A stretch of DNA of 64,000 nucleotides from DUQX01 sp050948825 (lineage in GTDB: Bacteria; Bacillota; Dethiobacteria; DTU022; UBA8154). The notes below the pieces were generated by a model that was given only the letters and a program-made list of their open reading frames with translations, ran no database searches and had not been told where the DNA came from. Where the stretch lies: positions 62,001 through 126,000 of the forward strand of contig JBMNEO010000005.1 of assembly GCA_050948825.1 (NCBI GenBank), given 5' to 3'. Shown here one piece after another: positions 42,424-51,392 of this stretch. The translations under genes were made by a program, and so were the position numbers. Position 1 is the stretch's first letter; every line of letters starts with the position of its first letter.

Positions 42424-43008
42424 TTACTGCCCTGCGCGGAGCACAACATTGCCGAATATCTCCCGGGCTATCTCCTCAACGGTTTTTCCGGAAGAATCAA
42501 CTTCCAGATCCGCCTGCCGGTAGAAAGGCCTCCTTTCCTGCAGCAGTTCCCGGATTACTTTACAGGGATCAGCCACCCTTAGAAGCGGCCGGTTTTTTTT
42601 ATATTTTATCCTGCGATAGGCCTCCTCTGCCGATACATCAAGGTAAACAACAAGGCCGTTTTTTCTCATTGCAGCGATATTTTCTTCCCTTAGAACCGCC
42701 CCGCCTCCGGTGGAGACCACGCAGGTTCCCGGCGGTTTGTTTCCCAGGATTCTTAAGGCTTCCGTTTCCCTGTTGCGGAAAAACTCTTCGCCGTAGCGCT
42801 TGAAGATTTCATTCACGCTCATTTTCTGGTCCCGGATTATCAATCCATCCGTATCAAAAAAATCTAACTTTAATAAATCAGCCAGCAGTATACCCACGCT
42901 GGTTTTTCCTGAGCCCATAAACCCTGTCAGAAAGATATTCTTTTTCAGCATGGGCTTAGCTGAAGAAAATTCAATCCCCGCAGTTTTATCCGGATTAGAG
43001 TAAAGCAT
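42424..43008 (-). CDS. aroK: Shikimate kinase
   Basis: The 194-residue kinase phosphorylates shikimate at the 3-hydroxyl. It shows the P-loop GFMGSGKTSVG near residue 29, DTDGLI near 52, the FRNRETEALR segment near 75 and GGGAV near 98. An N-terminal extension of about 20 residues precedes the family start (a second ATG, MLKKN, is possible), but GAGG before 43008 supports the longer form. It lies after aroE. Confidence 0.94.
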   Translation of the reverse strand: MLYSNPDKTAGIEFSSAKPMLKKNIFLTGFMGSGKTSVGILLADLLKLDFFDTDGLIIRDQKMSVNEIFKRYGEEFFRNRETEALRILGNKPPGTCVVSTGGGAVLREENIAAMRKNGLVVYLDVSAEEAYRRIKYKKNRPLLRVADPCKVIRELLQERRPFYRQADLEVDSSGKTVEEIAREIFGNVVLRAGQ

Positions 43009-43050
43009 TTTTAGCCTCGCAAGCTTTTATAGTAATTTCTTAAGGTATCT

Positions 43051-43950
43051 CTATTTCTGAAGATATTTCTTTCGGTTGTTTCTCAACACATCCTGCATGA
43101 CTTCCAAAGGCGCCTCTGCCCCGGTAATAATTTCGAAAGCTTTTACTCCCTGTCCAAGGAGCATCCCCAGGCCGTCGATGTACGGAATACCTTCCGCCTT
43201 CGCCCACTTTTCAAAAGGTGTTTGCCTTTGCCCATAGCGCAGGTCTATCGCTGCAGAGCAACCCGGCAGGTTATCTGGGAGTAACAAACCCAGTTCAACA
43301 GGATCTTCGCTTAAGGCATTGATAATCCAGGTGATGCCTGAAATACTGCCCCTGCACAACTGCTTAAGACTAATAATATTGACCTGTTTTGCGTTGAAAT
43401 AACCTCCCCGGGTTAGCAGTGTAGCCAGCATTTCAGCTTTACCGGCGGTTCGATTGGCGATAAGCAGCGCTTTCACTTTAATCCTGCCCAGGGCAAGCGC
43501 AACAGCCTTTGCGGCGCCCCCCGCCCCCAGCAATAGAACTCTTGCTGTTGTAAAAGAATCTCTGAAATTATTCTGCAGCAGGCAGAGGAAACCGTCAACA
43601 TCGGTATTATAGCCTGTTAGTTTTCCTTCCCTGTTTACAATGGTATTTACTGCCCTTAAAAATGTCACTTCCGAGGAAAGTTCATGCAGAAAAGGAACCG
43701 CAGCTTCCTTATGCGGGGCAGTTATATTGACACCCTGCATGTTCAGAGAGATTATGGCCTTCATTGCCGCCGGGAGATCGTTTTTGCGCACAAGAAAAGG
43801 CAGGTAACAGTAGTTTAAACCTCTAGCCCTGAAGGCGGCATTATGCATTGCAGGGGAGAGCGAATGTTTTACCGGATCCCCGTAAATACCCACTATTTTA
43901 GTGTTTCCGTTAATGGCTCCCGGCTCAGCTGTTTCATCGTAAGGAAACAT
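43051..43950 (-). CDS. aroE: Shikimate dehydrogenase
   Basis: This 299-residue enzyme reduces 3-dehydroshikimate with NADPH. Motifs are KHSLSPAMHNAAF near residue 32, GVNITAPHKEA near 74 with the catalytic lysine, NTDVDGF near 115, the Rossmann GAGGAAKAVA near 138 and the NRTAGKAE cofactor loop. The start follows AAGGAACGGTGAG. It lies between aroB and aroK. Confidence 0.95.
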   Translation of the reverse strand: MFPYDETAEPGAINGNTKIVGIYGDPVKHSLSPAMHNAAFRARGLNYCYLPFLVRKNDLPAAMKAIISLNMQGVNITAPHKEAAVPFLHELSSEVTFLRAVNTIVNREGKLTGYNTDVDGFLCLLQNNFRDSFTTARVLLLGAGGAAKAVALALGRIKVKALLIANRTAGKAEMLATLLTRGGYFNAKQVNIISLKQLCRGSISGITWIINALSEDPVELGLLLPDNLPGCSAAIDLRYGQRQTPFEKWAKAEGIPYIDGLGMLLGQGVKAFEIITGAEAPLEVMQDVLRNNRKKYLQK

Positions 43951-43973
43951 TTTCTCACCGTTCCTTCGCGTTG

Positions 43974-45104
43974 TTATAATAGCCCCCCGTCCAGGTATTC
44001 TTCGATAACCCTTTCTATCAGGAGTGCGGGAGGGGCCTTAAAGGCCGTTGTTTGACCGAGTGCCGTAGGAAGGATGAAAACCAGCTCTTCTCCTTCTTTT
44101 TTCTTGTCATAAAATAAGGCTTTTGTAACAACATCGGGGTTTAACCCTCCCGGTGGGGGATGAACATGCAGCCGCTTGAGCAGGGCAATAATCCTTTGTT
44201 CAAAAGGCGGATCCAGGATACCCAGCAGTACTGCCAGCCTGGCAGCCATGGCCATTCCGCAGGCTACAGCTTCTCCGTGCAGATAATAATTAAAATTGGT
44301 TACCGCTTCCAGAGCATGCCCGAAAGTATGCCCGAAGTTTAAAATACGGCGCAAATCTTTTTCTCTTTCGTCCTGACTGACTATTTCCCCTTTAATAATA
44401 ACAGCGCGGATAATATACTTTAACAGCCGGGAGCTGTTCATCTCCAGCAGGTACTTTTTTGGGGAAGTATCTTTGGCGGCAAAGAGCAATAGCTCAAACT
44501 TTTCAAAAAGCGTTTTGTCCCGGATGATCCCGTATTTTATCAGCTCCGCCAGCCCGGCGTTAAATTCGCGCTCGGGCAAAGTATTAAGTGTGCTTTCATC
44601 AGCTACTACCAGCGTGGGCTGGTAAAAAACCCCGATCAGGTTTTTCCCCAGAGGGTGGTTTACGGCAACCTTGCCCCCCACGCTGCTATCGACCATCGCC
44701 AGCAGCGTTGTTGGCAGCTGGACGTAAGGAATACCCCTTAGATAAGTGGCGGCCACAAAACCCGCGAGGTCTCCAATTACACCCCCGCCGAGAGCGATTA
44801 TTATCGCAGACCTGTCCATCCCCGCTTCCAGGGCAGAAGAATAAAGGGCTGAAGCAGACGCTAAAGATTTTTCCTTTTCTCCACCGTCCAGCACTTCCAG
44901 GAAAGGCTTGAAACCCCTCTTCCTTAAACTCTCCAGGCATCTTTCCCCGTAATGTGCAGCAACGTTTTTGTCGCTTATCACCAGGGCGGTGCAGGCGGGT
45001 AAATAGCTGGAGATTATCCTGCCGGCATTATCCAGCGCTTTTCCGCCCTGGCCAAGATAAACGGGATAGGTTTTCTGTCTCGTCCTTATTTTTACTTTAT
45101 ACAA
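43974..45104 (-). CDS. aroB: 3-dehydroquinate synthase
   Basis: This enzyme of about 376 residues makes 3-dehydroquinate from DAHP using NAD and a metal. Motifs are GGGVIGDLAGFVAATYLRG near residue 105, PTTLLAMVDSSVGGK near 130 and NFGHTFGHALE near 260, with the metal-binding histidines. TTG at 45104 is preferred since GGGTGA precedes it at eight bases. An upstream TTG at 45119 is also open. It lies between aroC and aroE. Confidence 0.94.
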   Translation of the reverse strand: MYKVKIRTRQKTYPVYLGQGGKALDNAGRIISSYLPACTALVISDKNVAAHYGERCLESLRKRGFKPFLEVLDGGEKEKSLASASALYSSALEAGMDRSAIIIALGGGVIGDLAGFVAATYLRGIPYVQLPTTLLAMVDSSVGGKVAVNHPLGKNLIGVFYQPTLVVADESTLNTLPEREFNAGLAELIKYGIIRDKTLFEKFELLLFAAKDTSPKKYLLEMNSSRLLKYIIRAVIIKGEIVSQDEREKDLRRILNFGHTFGHALEAVTNFNYYLHGEAVACGMAMAARLAVLLGILDPPFEQRIIALLKRLHVHPPPGGLNPDVVTKALFYDKKKEGEELVFILPTALGQTTAFKAPPALLIERVIEEYLDGGLL

Positions 45105-45142
45105 TTTCTTTTCACCCAAAACAAGAAATTATTGCTGCAGCG

Positions 45143-46327
45143 CTAGATCCTCATTTTATTCTCAAAGTAACGCTGAACAAGCCCCGTATAATTATGATAG
45201 GCCTGCTCTAATTCTATCATTGTATCACCGGAGAATTTTTCCAGGAAGGCCCTGGCTATTTCCCAGGCGGTAACAGCTTCCCCCACTACTGAGGCTGCGG
45301 CAATTGCACAAATATCGGAACGCTCCACAGCGGCATTTCTTTGTTCGCCCGTAGACAGATCTATACTGGGCAAAGCCTTTTTCAGGGTCGGAATGGGTTT
45401 CATGGCAGCCCTTAAAATGAGGGGTTCGCCGTTGGTTATCCCCCCCTCAAGCCCCCCGGCATGATTGGCCGACCTCGAGATCTTCTTCTGCTCATCCCAT
45501 AAAATAGTATCGTGTATCAACGAACCGCTACTTTCGGCAGCGCGAAAACCAAGCCCTATCTCAACGCCTTTGATACCGGGGATACTCATTAATGCTCCGG
45601 CCAGACGCCCATCCAGGCGCCTGTCCCAGTGAACGTGACTGCCCAGGCCTGGAGGGATGCCGTCCACCACAATCTCAAAAACTCCTCCTAAAGTGTCCCC
45701 CGATTCCCTTGCGCGGTCAATCTTTTTCAGCATTAGTTTTTCTGCTTCCGCATCAGTACAGTTGAGAAGGGAGTCCGCCGTTTTTTCTTTGATATCCTTT
45801 GCTTTTAACTCACGGTCAATTGTGGAAATTGTAATATCACCCACGGCGACGATATATCCGGCGCTTTCAATGTGAAAATGCTTCAGCAATAGGGAAGCAA
45901 CACTGCCGACAGCCACGCGCATAGCCGTTTCCCTGGCACTGGCACGCTCAAGAACATCGCGCAGATCACTGCGCAAGTATTTAATCCCGCCGGCCAGATC
46001 AGCGTGTCCCGGGCGCGGGCTGCTGATTCTTTTTTCGGATGTCTCGTCCTGCGGTTTTACTGACATTACTTTCTGCCAGTTTGCCCAATCTTTATTCTCA
46101 ATTTCCAGGGCCAGGGGCGCGCCCGTTGTTTTCCCAAAACGCACACCGGATAAAACTTTAAGGCGGTCTTTTTCTATGGCCATGCGCCCTCCCCTGCCAT
46201 ACCCCCCCTGGCGCCTGGAGAGCTGCAGGTTGATATAATCTTCTTTAATTTCCAGACCCGCCGGCAGCCCCTCAATAATACCCACCAGCGCCGGACCGTG
46301 CGATTCACCTGCGGATAAATATCGCAT
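45143..46327 (-). CDS. aroC: Chorismate synthase
   Basis: This 394-residue FMN-dependent enzyme makes chorismate from EPSP. It begins MRYLSAGESHGPAL, with RRQGGYGRGGRM near residue 38, ERASARETAMRVAVGS near 125 and the GGLEGGITNGEPL segment near 290. It is complete. An aroA (EPSP synthase) gene would be expected next to it in many Clostridia, but none is present here. Confidence 0.97.
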   Translation of the reverse strand: MRYLSAGESHGPALVGIIEGLPAGLEIKEDYINLQLSRRQGGYGRGGRMAIEKDRLKVLSGVRFGKTTGAPLALEIENKDWANWQKVMSVKPQDETSEKRISSPRPGHADLAGGIKYLRSDLRDVLERASARETAMRVAVGSVASLLLKHFHIESAGYIVAVGDITISTIDRELKAKDIKEKTADSLLNCTDAEAEKLMLKKIDRARESGDTLGGVFEIVVDGIPPGLGSHVHWDRRLDGRLAGALMSIPGIKGVEIGLGFRAAESSGSLIHDTILWDEQKKISRSANHAGGLEGGITNGEPLILRAAMKPIPTLKKALPSIDLSTGEQRNAAVERSDICAIAAASVVGEAVTAWEIARAFLEKFSGDTMIELEQAYHNYTGLVQRYFENKMRI

Positions 46328-46481
46328 CTTTATGATGGCAGTGTAACAATGGGGTTAGGTTTGAAGCAATCCCTTATTCACTTACTTAACATTCTTACCT
46401 TGCCCGCTTCAAGATCATTAAGTGAATATTACAAGCCGGACCCCGGCCTCTGCCTTTCCTCCTTTTTTATAACACATTATA

Positions 46482-47381
46482 TCAATAAAAGGAGCGTCTC
46501 CACAATCTCCCTTCTGAAAGCTTCTTTACAACATCTTTTTCATTTTCTTTTTGAATATGTTTGCATAGTATATTAAACTCCTCTAAAAAAAGATTAAGAG
46601 CATCACCTAAATTATGTTTATTTGTGGAAAAGATATCGGACCACATAGACGGTTCGCCCATGGCAATACGTGTCGTATCTTTAAAGCCGTTTCCGGCAAA
46701 GGCAAGGAGCTGCTCCTGCCGATAGCCGCTATTTTTTAATGTATTGACAAGGGTCACCGCAACCAGATGCGGAAGATGGCTGATCAGCGCCGCCAGTTTG
46801 TCATGTTCCTCCGGATCTAAGACGAAAGGGAGCGCTCCGATTATGCGGATAGCCTTCTGCAGCTTATCCAACGCCTCCTGGGTTGTCCTCCGCGTGGGAG
46901 TTAACAGATAAGCAGTATTTTTTAGCAGGGCAGCATCTGCCGACGCAATACCGGATTTTTCCGAACCGGACATGGGATGGCCGCCGATAGCTGTTACTTC
47001 TGGAGGCAGGATCTCTTCCATAGCCATGACAATCTTTTTTTTGGTGCTCCCTACGTCAGTAACCAGGGCTCCTTTTTGAAGCAGCGGAGCTATTTCCTTC
47101 AGGATTTTCAATGACTGCCGGACGGGCGCAGAGAGAATAACCAGCTCTGCATCCCGCAAAGCCTGCTGCAGACCGGAAGCGTTCAAGCCGGCTGCGTTAT
47201 CTACAGCACCCCTTTTCACAGCCTTTTCCATAGCCAGTGCATCAACGTCGTATCCCCAGCGTTCCCCTACCATATGGTATTTCCCCAGAGCCAGCCCCAA
47301 AGACCCTCCGATGAGACCCAGCCCCAGGATACAGCATTTTTCAAACAACGGCTTACAAGGTCCGGCCAACGCTCTGTGCAA
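46482..47381 (-). CDS. tyrA: Prephenate dehydrogenase
   Basis: The 299-residue enzyme makes 4-hydroxyphenylpyruvate from prephenate for tyrosine synthesis. The Rossmann motif GLGLIGGSLGLAL lies near residue 20, DVGSTKKKIV near 110 and GGHPMSGSEKSG near 133 with the catalytic histidine. No C-terminal ACT domain is present. It overlaps the end of the DAHP synthase gene by 29 bases, and the exact TTG start is uncertain. It is controlled by the upstream Tyr T-box. Confidence 0.94.
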   Translation of the reverse strand: MHRALAGPCKPLFEKCCILGLGLIGGSLGLALGKYHMVGERWGYDVDALAMEKAVKRGAVDNAAGLNASGLQQALRDAELVILSAPVRQSLKILKEIAPLLQKGALVTDVGSTKKKIVMAMEEILPPEVTAIGGHPMSGSEKSGIASADAALLKNTAYLLTPTRRTTQEALDKLQKAIRIIGALPFVLDPEEHDKLAALISHLPHLVAVTLVNTLKNSGYRQEQLLAFAGNGFKDTTRIAMGEPSMWSDIFSTNKHNLGDALNLFLEEFNILCKHIQKENEKDVVKKLSEGRLWRRSFY

Positions 47382-48363
47382 CTCCTCTCAGCGGTTCCAG
47401 CATCTGCAAAAATTTTTGTGGAATCAGTGACTGGGAACCATCGCAAAGGGCCTCTTCGGGAAAGGGGTGCACCTCTACCAGTAGCCCATCAGCTCCGGCA
47501 GCAATCGCAGCCAGGCTCATGGATGGAACCCACTTCCATTTCCCCGTTCCATGACTGGGATCAACAAATACAGGCAAGTGGCTCAGTTCTTTTGCTATGG
47601 GCACGGCGCTGATATCAAGGGTGTTGCGGGTATATGTTTCAAATGTACGTATCCCTCTTTCACAGAGAATAACGCGTTCATTCCCGCTTGAGAGAAGATA
47701 CTCAGCTGCCATTAACCATTCTTCAATTGTGGCCGACATTCCTCTTTTAAGCAGGACAGGTTTTTTCAGCTGTCCCAATTCTTTCAGCAGCTTAAAATTT
47801 TGCATGTTGCGTGCACCCACCTGGATGATGTCAGCGCACTCGGCAACGATATCTATCGCGTGCTGATCCAGCACTTCCGTGATCAAGGGAAGCCCTGTTG
47901 ACTTCCTGGCTTCGACCATTATTTTTAAACCCTCTTCTTCAAGGCCCTGAAAACTGTAAGGGGATGAGCGGGGCTTATATGCCCCTCCTCTTAAAATATC
48001 CGCTCCTGCATTTTTAACTGCTTCAGCCGCTTGAAGATAAGATTCCCCCTCCACTGCGCACGGGCCGGCTATGAGGACAATTTTTTCACCGCCAATTTCT
48101 ACATCTCCAACCCTGAAAACGGTCTTTTCCCTTTTAAACTCCCGGCTGACAAGCATATATGGAGGTGAGACAAGTGCCACTTTTTCTACAGCGGGGAGCC
48201 TCTCCAATAACTCTTTAAAGTCTTCCCTGGGTAAACCTATGGCCCCTAAGATAGTGCGTTTTTCTCCGGTGGAACGGTGAACGCTGTATCCAAGTTCTAC
48301 TATTTTTTCTTCTACCTCCAGGATGTCTTCTTCGACGGCGCCTAAATTCATAACAACAATCAT
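47353..48363 (-). CDS. aroF: 3-deoxy-7-phosphoheptulonate synthase (AroAI-beta type), Tyr-T-box controlled
   Basis: This 336-residue DAHP synthase joins phosphoenolpyruvate and erythrose-4-phosphate. A ferredoxin-like regulatory domain (residues 1-70) precedes the barrel, as in the Thermotoga-type enzyme inhibited by Tyr/Phe. Barrel motifs are AGPCAVE near 98, GGAYKPRSSPYSFQG near 130, QVGARNMQNF near 183 and VDPSHGTG near 262. ATG follows GGGGAAGA. It is first in the unit followed by tyrA and is preceded by a T-box leader with a UAC specifier. Confidence 0.95.
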   Translation of the reverse strand: MIVVMNLGAVEEDILEVEEKIVELGYSVHRSTGEKRTILGAIGLPREDFKELLERLPAVEKVALVSPPYMLVSREFKREKTVFRVGDVEIGGEKIVLIAGPCAVEGESYLQAAEAVKNAGADILRGGAYKPRSSPYSFQGLEEEGLKIMVEARKSTGLPLITEVLDQHAIDIVAECADIIQVGARNMQNFKLLKELGQLKKPVLLKRGMSATIEEWLMAAEYLLSSGNERVILCERGIRTFETYTRNTLDISAVPIAKELSHLPVFVDPSHGTGKWKWVPSMSLAAIAAGADGLLVEVHPFPEEALCDGSQSLIPQKFLQMLEPLRGVAQSVGRTL

Positions 48364-48470
48364 TGAGCATCTTCCCCTTTTCCGTTTATTCTTTTATCAT
48401 TGCAACATAAGTAGCTTAACAAAAACCTTCAAAGCAAATAGCAAAACCATTTTTTCATTGCAAAATAAAA

Positions 48471-48756
48471 ACTTCCGCCCCATAGGGACGGAAGTATAAC
48501 TTCACGCGGTACCACCCTGGTTAGGCTAGAATAGAAGCCTCCCTCTTAAAGGGTACGGACCGTAACAATCCCGGCCTTATACCCCCTCCCTTTTAACGGC
48601 GGGAGTTTCCGTCAAAGCCTACTCACCGGAATGAATAGCCACTGGCTGGTTTTCGGTTTGCTTTTCAGGGGTGTATTTGGGCAACTTACGACACCGGGTC
48701 ACACCTTCCCCCGGCTCTCTGCAGTCGATCGGAATGCCTACTTATCCCCGTCATCA
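48471..48756 (-). promoter_or_regulatory. T-box leader, tyrosine specifier (UAC), upstream of aroF-tyrA
   Basis: On the minus strand, Stem I opens near 48756 (GGGGATAAGTAGG) and carries the AGAGAGCCGGGGGAAGGTG region. The specifier-loop codon TAC is at 48673-48675. The T-box antiterminator sequence AGGGTGGTACCGCG is at 48505-48518. The terminator stem ACTTCCG/CGGAAGT is at 48471-48495, followed by TTTTTATTTT. Uncharged tRNA-Tyr should favour read-through into aroF. Confidence 0.88.
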
Positions 48757-48785
48757 GTTTTTTCGTTTTACTTATGTTGTCCACC

Positions 48786-48814
48786 ATTCTATACATTATC
48801 AGTTTTATTGTCAA
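48786..48814 (-). promoter_or_regulatory. Sigma-A promoter of the Tyr T-box unit
   Basis: On the minus strand TTGACA (48809-48814), 17 bases and TAGAAT (48786-48791) lie about 30 bases upstream of T-box Stem I. The -35 is 61 bases from that of the divergent Phe unit. Confidence 0.85.
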
Positions 48815-48875
48815 GGAGTATTTAGAGAATTTTTTTCGGGGAAACTTATAAAACATAAAACTACAAAAATTATTG

Positions 48876-48905
48876 TTGACACCGGCTGGTTACTTATGCT
48901 AAGAT
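48876..48905 (+). promoter_or_regulatory. Sigma-A promoter of the Phe T-box unit
   Basis: On the plus strand TTGACA (48876-48881) is followed after 18 bases by TAAGAT (48900-48905), just upstream of the Phe T-box. Confidence 0.75.
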
Positions 48906-48936
48906 ATGAAAAATATTAAAATAGTAATGGCAATGA

Positions 48937-49226
48937 AAGAGGAAAGTAAACTGGTATTGTATGCTACAGAGAGGCGGGGCCGCGGCTGAAAGTCCTGCCG
49001 GCTAAGCACCCGGTTGAAGTTCCCTCCGGAGCTGCAGGCTGAAACCCATTTTATTAAAGGTTACCGGTTAAGTAGGCTGTGCCGGTTTTTTCAACCGTTA
49101 AAAGCGAAACAGGAATCGGATTCTTTAAACGGAATCCCGCTCCTGACAGAGTGGGCTTATTTTGGCCAACCAGGGTGGTACCGCGGAAACGACTTTCTGT
49201 CCCTCAGGGCAGAAAGTTTTTTTTAT
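48937..49226 (+). promoter_or_regulatory. T-box leader, phenylalanine specifier (UUC), upstream of DAHP synthase-pheA
   Basis: Stem I begins GAGGAAAGTAAACTGG and closes at CCGGTTGAAGTTCCCTC, placing TTC at 49020-49022 as specifier. The T-box sequence AGGGTGGTACCGCG is at 49172-49185. The terminator stem ACTTTCTG/CAGAAAGT lies at 49192-49217 with an eight-T tail. Uncharged tRNA-Phe should favour read-through. Confidence 0.87.
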
Positions 49227-49270
49227 AAGTTTACACTTTCGCCCCTGCGATCGTGTAAACTTTTTATTTT
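49227..49270 (+). terminator. Second intrinsic terminator after the Phe T-box
   Basis: The perfect ten-base-pair stem AAGTTTACAC/GTGTAAACTT (49227-49236 with 49253-49262) is followed by TTTTATTTT. It lies between the T-box terminator and the start of the DAHP synthase gene. Confidence 0.75.
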
Positions 49271-49297
49271 ACCTAAAAATTTCAGGGAGTGATAATA

Positions 49298-50356
49298 TTG
49301 ATCTTAATGATGAAACGCGAAGCGGATAAAGCGGCAGTAAACAGGGTTGAAAAGCAACTGGAGCAAATGGGCTGCCGTTCTGTGACCATCAGAAGCAGCG
49401 AAGGGGTCATTATCAGCGTAACAGGTGGAAACAGGTCGGAAGGCCTGCGGGACCTTGCTCTGCTCCCGGAGATTGAAAGGGTTATAGATGTTACGGTTCC
49501 CTACAAACTAGCCAGCAGAGAAATTAAAAAGGAAAAAAGCGTGCTGGATCTTCAGGATGGGGTAAGCATAGGCGGCAAAGAGGTAATCATAATGGCCGGA
49601 CCCTGTGCCGTAGAAAGCGAAAAAATGCTTTTTACTATTGCAGAGCAGGTTGCCCGCGCAGGTGCACGGGTCCTGCGCGGCGGGGCATTTAAGCCCAGGA
49701 CATCCCCCTACAGCTTCCAGGGCCTGGAAGAAAAGGGGCTAAAAATCCTGGCGGAAGCCGGGAAAAGAACCGGGCTTAAGATTGTTACCGAGGTAATCAG
49801 CCCTCAGGACGTGGAACTGGTTGCCTGTTACGCTGATATTTTGCAGGTAGGTGCCCGTAATATGCAAAATTATTCCCTGTTGCGCAGGCTGGGGAAACAG
49901 CAGAAACCGGTATTATTAAAAAGAGGCTTTTCGGCTACCATCGAAGAATGGCTTATGTCTGCGGAATACATCCTGTCAGAAGGGAATTTTAACGTTATTC
50001 TTTGTGAAAGAGGGATACGTACATTTGAAACATACACCCGCAACACTCTGGATATCAGCGCCGTTCCGCTTGTGAAGAATTTGAGCCATCTGCCTGTAAT
50101 TGTGGATCCCAGCCACAGCAGCGGGGACAGCAAGCTTGTACCGGCACTTTCCAGGGCGGCAATCGCCTCTGGAGCCGATGGTCTCTTAATTGAAGTTCAT
50201 TCGCACCCGGAAGACGCTTTCTGCGATGGCAATCAATCCTTAAACCCCAGGGAATTTCAATTCTTGATGAATAATCTGGCAGATTTCACCAGGGTGTGTG
50301 AACGTACGCTTAAAATAAATAATCAACCCGTAAAGAGTTTCGTTAAGGCAATCTGA
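49298..50356 (+). CDS. aroF: 3-deoxy-7-phosphoheptulonate synthase (AroAI-beta type), Phe-T-box controlled
   Basis: This is a second DAHP synthase of about 352 residues, similar to the minus-strand copy: an N-terminal ferredoxin-like domain, then AGPCAVES, GGAFKPRTSPYSFQG, QVGARNMQNY and VDPSHSSG barrel motifs. The presence of two paralogues under different T-boxes suggests division of flux control. TTG at 49298 is chosen because GGGAG lies eight bases before it. GTG at 49289 and ATG at 49307 are alternatives. pheA follows about 100 bases later. Confidence 0.94.
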   Translation: MILMMKREADKAAVNRVEKQLEQMGCRSVTIRSSEGVIISVTGGNRSEGLRDLALLPEIERVIDVTVPYKLASREIKKEKSVLDLQDGVSIGGKEVIIMAGPCAVESEKMLFTIAEQVARAGARVLRGGAFKPRTSPYSFQGLEEKGLKILAEAGKRTGLKIVTEVISPQDVELVACYADILQVGARNMQNYSLLRRLGKQQKPVLLKRGFSATIEEWLMSAEYILSEGNFNVILCERGIRTFETYTRNTLDISAVPLVKNLSHLPVIVDPSHSSGDSKLVPALSRAAIASGADGLLIEVHSHPEDAFCDGNQSLNPREFQFLMNNLADFTRVCERTLKINNQPVKSFVKAI

Positions 50357-50457
50357 CCGGTTGATTGATCCGGCACCTGATATACTTGCCGGGGATATAT
50401 ACTACCGGCAATGTAAAATAAATATCATAAAAAGGTTATGCAGGGGATGATGCTAAC

Positions 50458-51291
50458 ATGAGCAAAATACTGGGTTTCCTGGGCCCCCCGGGAACGTTTA
50501 CAGAAGAAGCATCCATAAAATATGCCAGGGATAAGGATTTATTGCTTAAATCCTTCCCTGTTCTTGATCAAGTGTTTAGCGCTGTTATGCGCAAAGAAAT
50601 AGAATATGGGGTAGTACCTGTAGAAAACTCGCTGGAGGGATCTGTCAGCCTTACCCACGATCTTCTTTCCAATTCCCAGGTGAAAATACAAGGCGAGCTG
50701 CTTATCCGGGTAAGGCAATTCCTCCTGGCACGTCCGGGTCAAAAACCTGCCCAGATTCGAGAAATCTGTTCCCATCCGCAAGCCCTGGCCCAGTGCCGCT
50801 TATACCTGGATAAAAATTATCCCGGAAAGCCGCGGATTAATATCTCAAGCACAGCCGGGGCCGCTGCTATGGCGGCGCAAAATGACGGTAAAGCTGCGAT
50901 AGCTTCTTTACGTGCAGCGGAGCTGTACGGCCTTGAAATACTCCAGGGCAACATCCAGGATGACCAATCCAATATCACCCGTTTTCTTTTACTTGCCCTG
51001 GACGATGCGCACCCTACAGGAAAAGATAAAACGTCCTTACTGGTCGGGCTGCCCGACAAACCGGGAACCCTTTATTCAATACTAGGCATTTTTGCTCGTT
51101 ACAGCATTAACCTGACAAAGATCGAATCCCGTCCCATCAAGGGCAAGTTAGGAAAATATATATTTTTTCTGGATTTTGTTGGGCACCGGAAGGATAATAC
51201 AGTAGCCCGGGCTCTGTTGGAAGCGGAAAAACAGGCGGTATTTTTAAAAATACTGGGAAGTTACCCGCGTGCGGAAAAAGCCGGTTGCTGA
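50458..51291 (+). CDS. pheA: Prephenate dehydratase
   Basis: The 277-residue enzyme converts prephenate to phenylpyruvate. The catalytic domain has FLGPPGTFTEEA at the N-terminus, VPVENSLEGSV near residue 58 and NITRFLLL near 175 with the TRF motif. A C-terminal ACT domain (GTLYSILGIFARYSINLTKIESRP) should give phenylalanine feedback. There is no fused chorismate mutase; the stand-alone aroH supplies that step. The ATG follows GGGGATG. Confidence 0.96.
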   Translation: MSKILGFLGPPGTFTEEASIKYARDKDLLLKSFPVLDQVFSAVMRKEIEYGVVPVENSLEGSVSLTHDLLSNSQVKIQGELLIRVRQFLLARPGQKPAQIREICSHPQALAQCRLYLDKNYPGKPRINISSTAGAAAMAAQNDGKAAIASLRAAELYGLEILQGNIQDDQSNITRFLLLALDDAHPTGKDKTSLLVGLPDKPGTLYSILGIFARYSINLTKIESRPIKGKLGKYIFFLDFVGHRKDNTVARALLEAEKQAVFLKILGSYPRAEKAGC

Positions 51292-51308
51292 GGAAAAAAG
51301 TGAGGGAC

Positions 51309-51352
51309 AAAGAAGCACTCCTTTTTAAGAAATGCTTCTTCTCCTTTTAGCA
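51309..51352 (+). terminator. Possible terminator after pheA
   Basis: AAGAAGCA and TGCTTCTT form an eight-base-pair stem with a long loop, followed by CTCCTTTTAG. The T-tract is modest. Confidence 0.45.
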
Positions 51353-51392
51353 CATATTTGCAAACAGTTCATTATAAGAGATTGGCCCGGTT

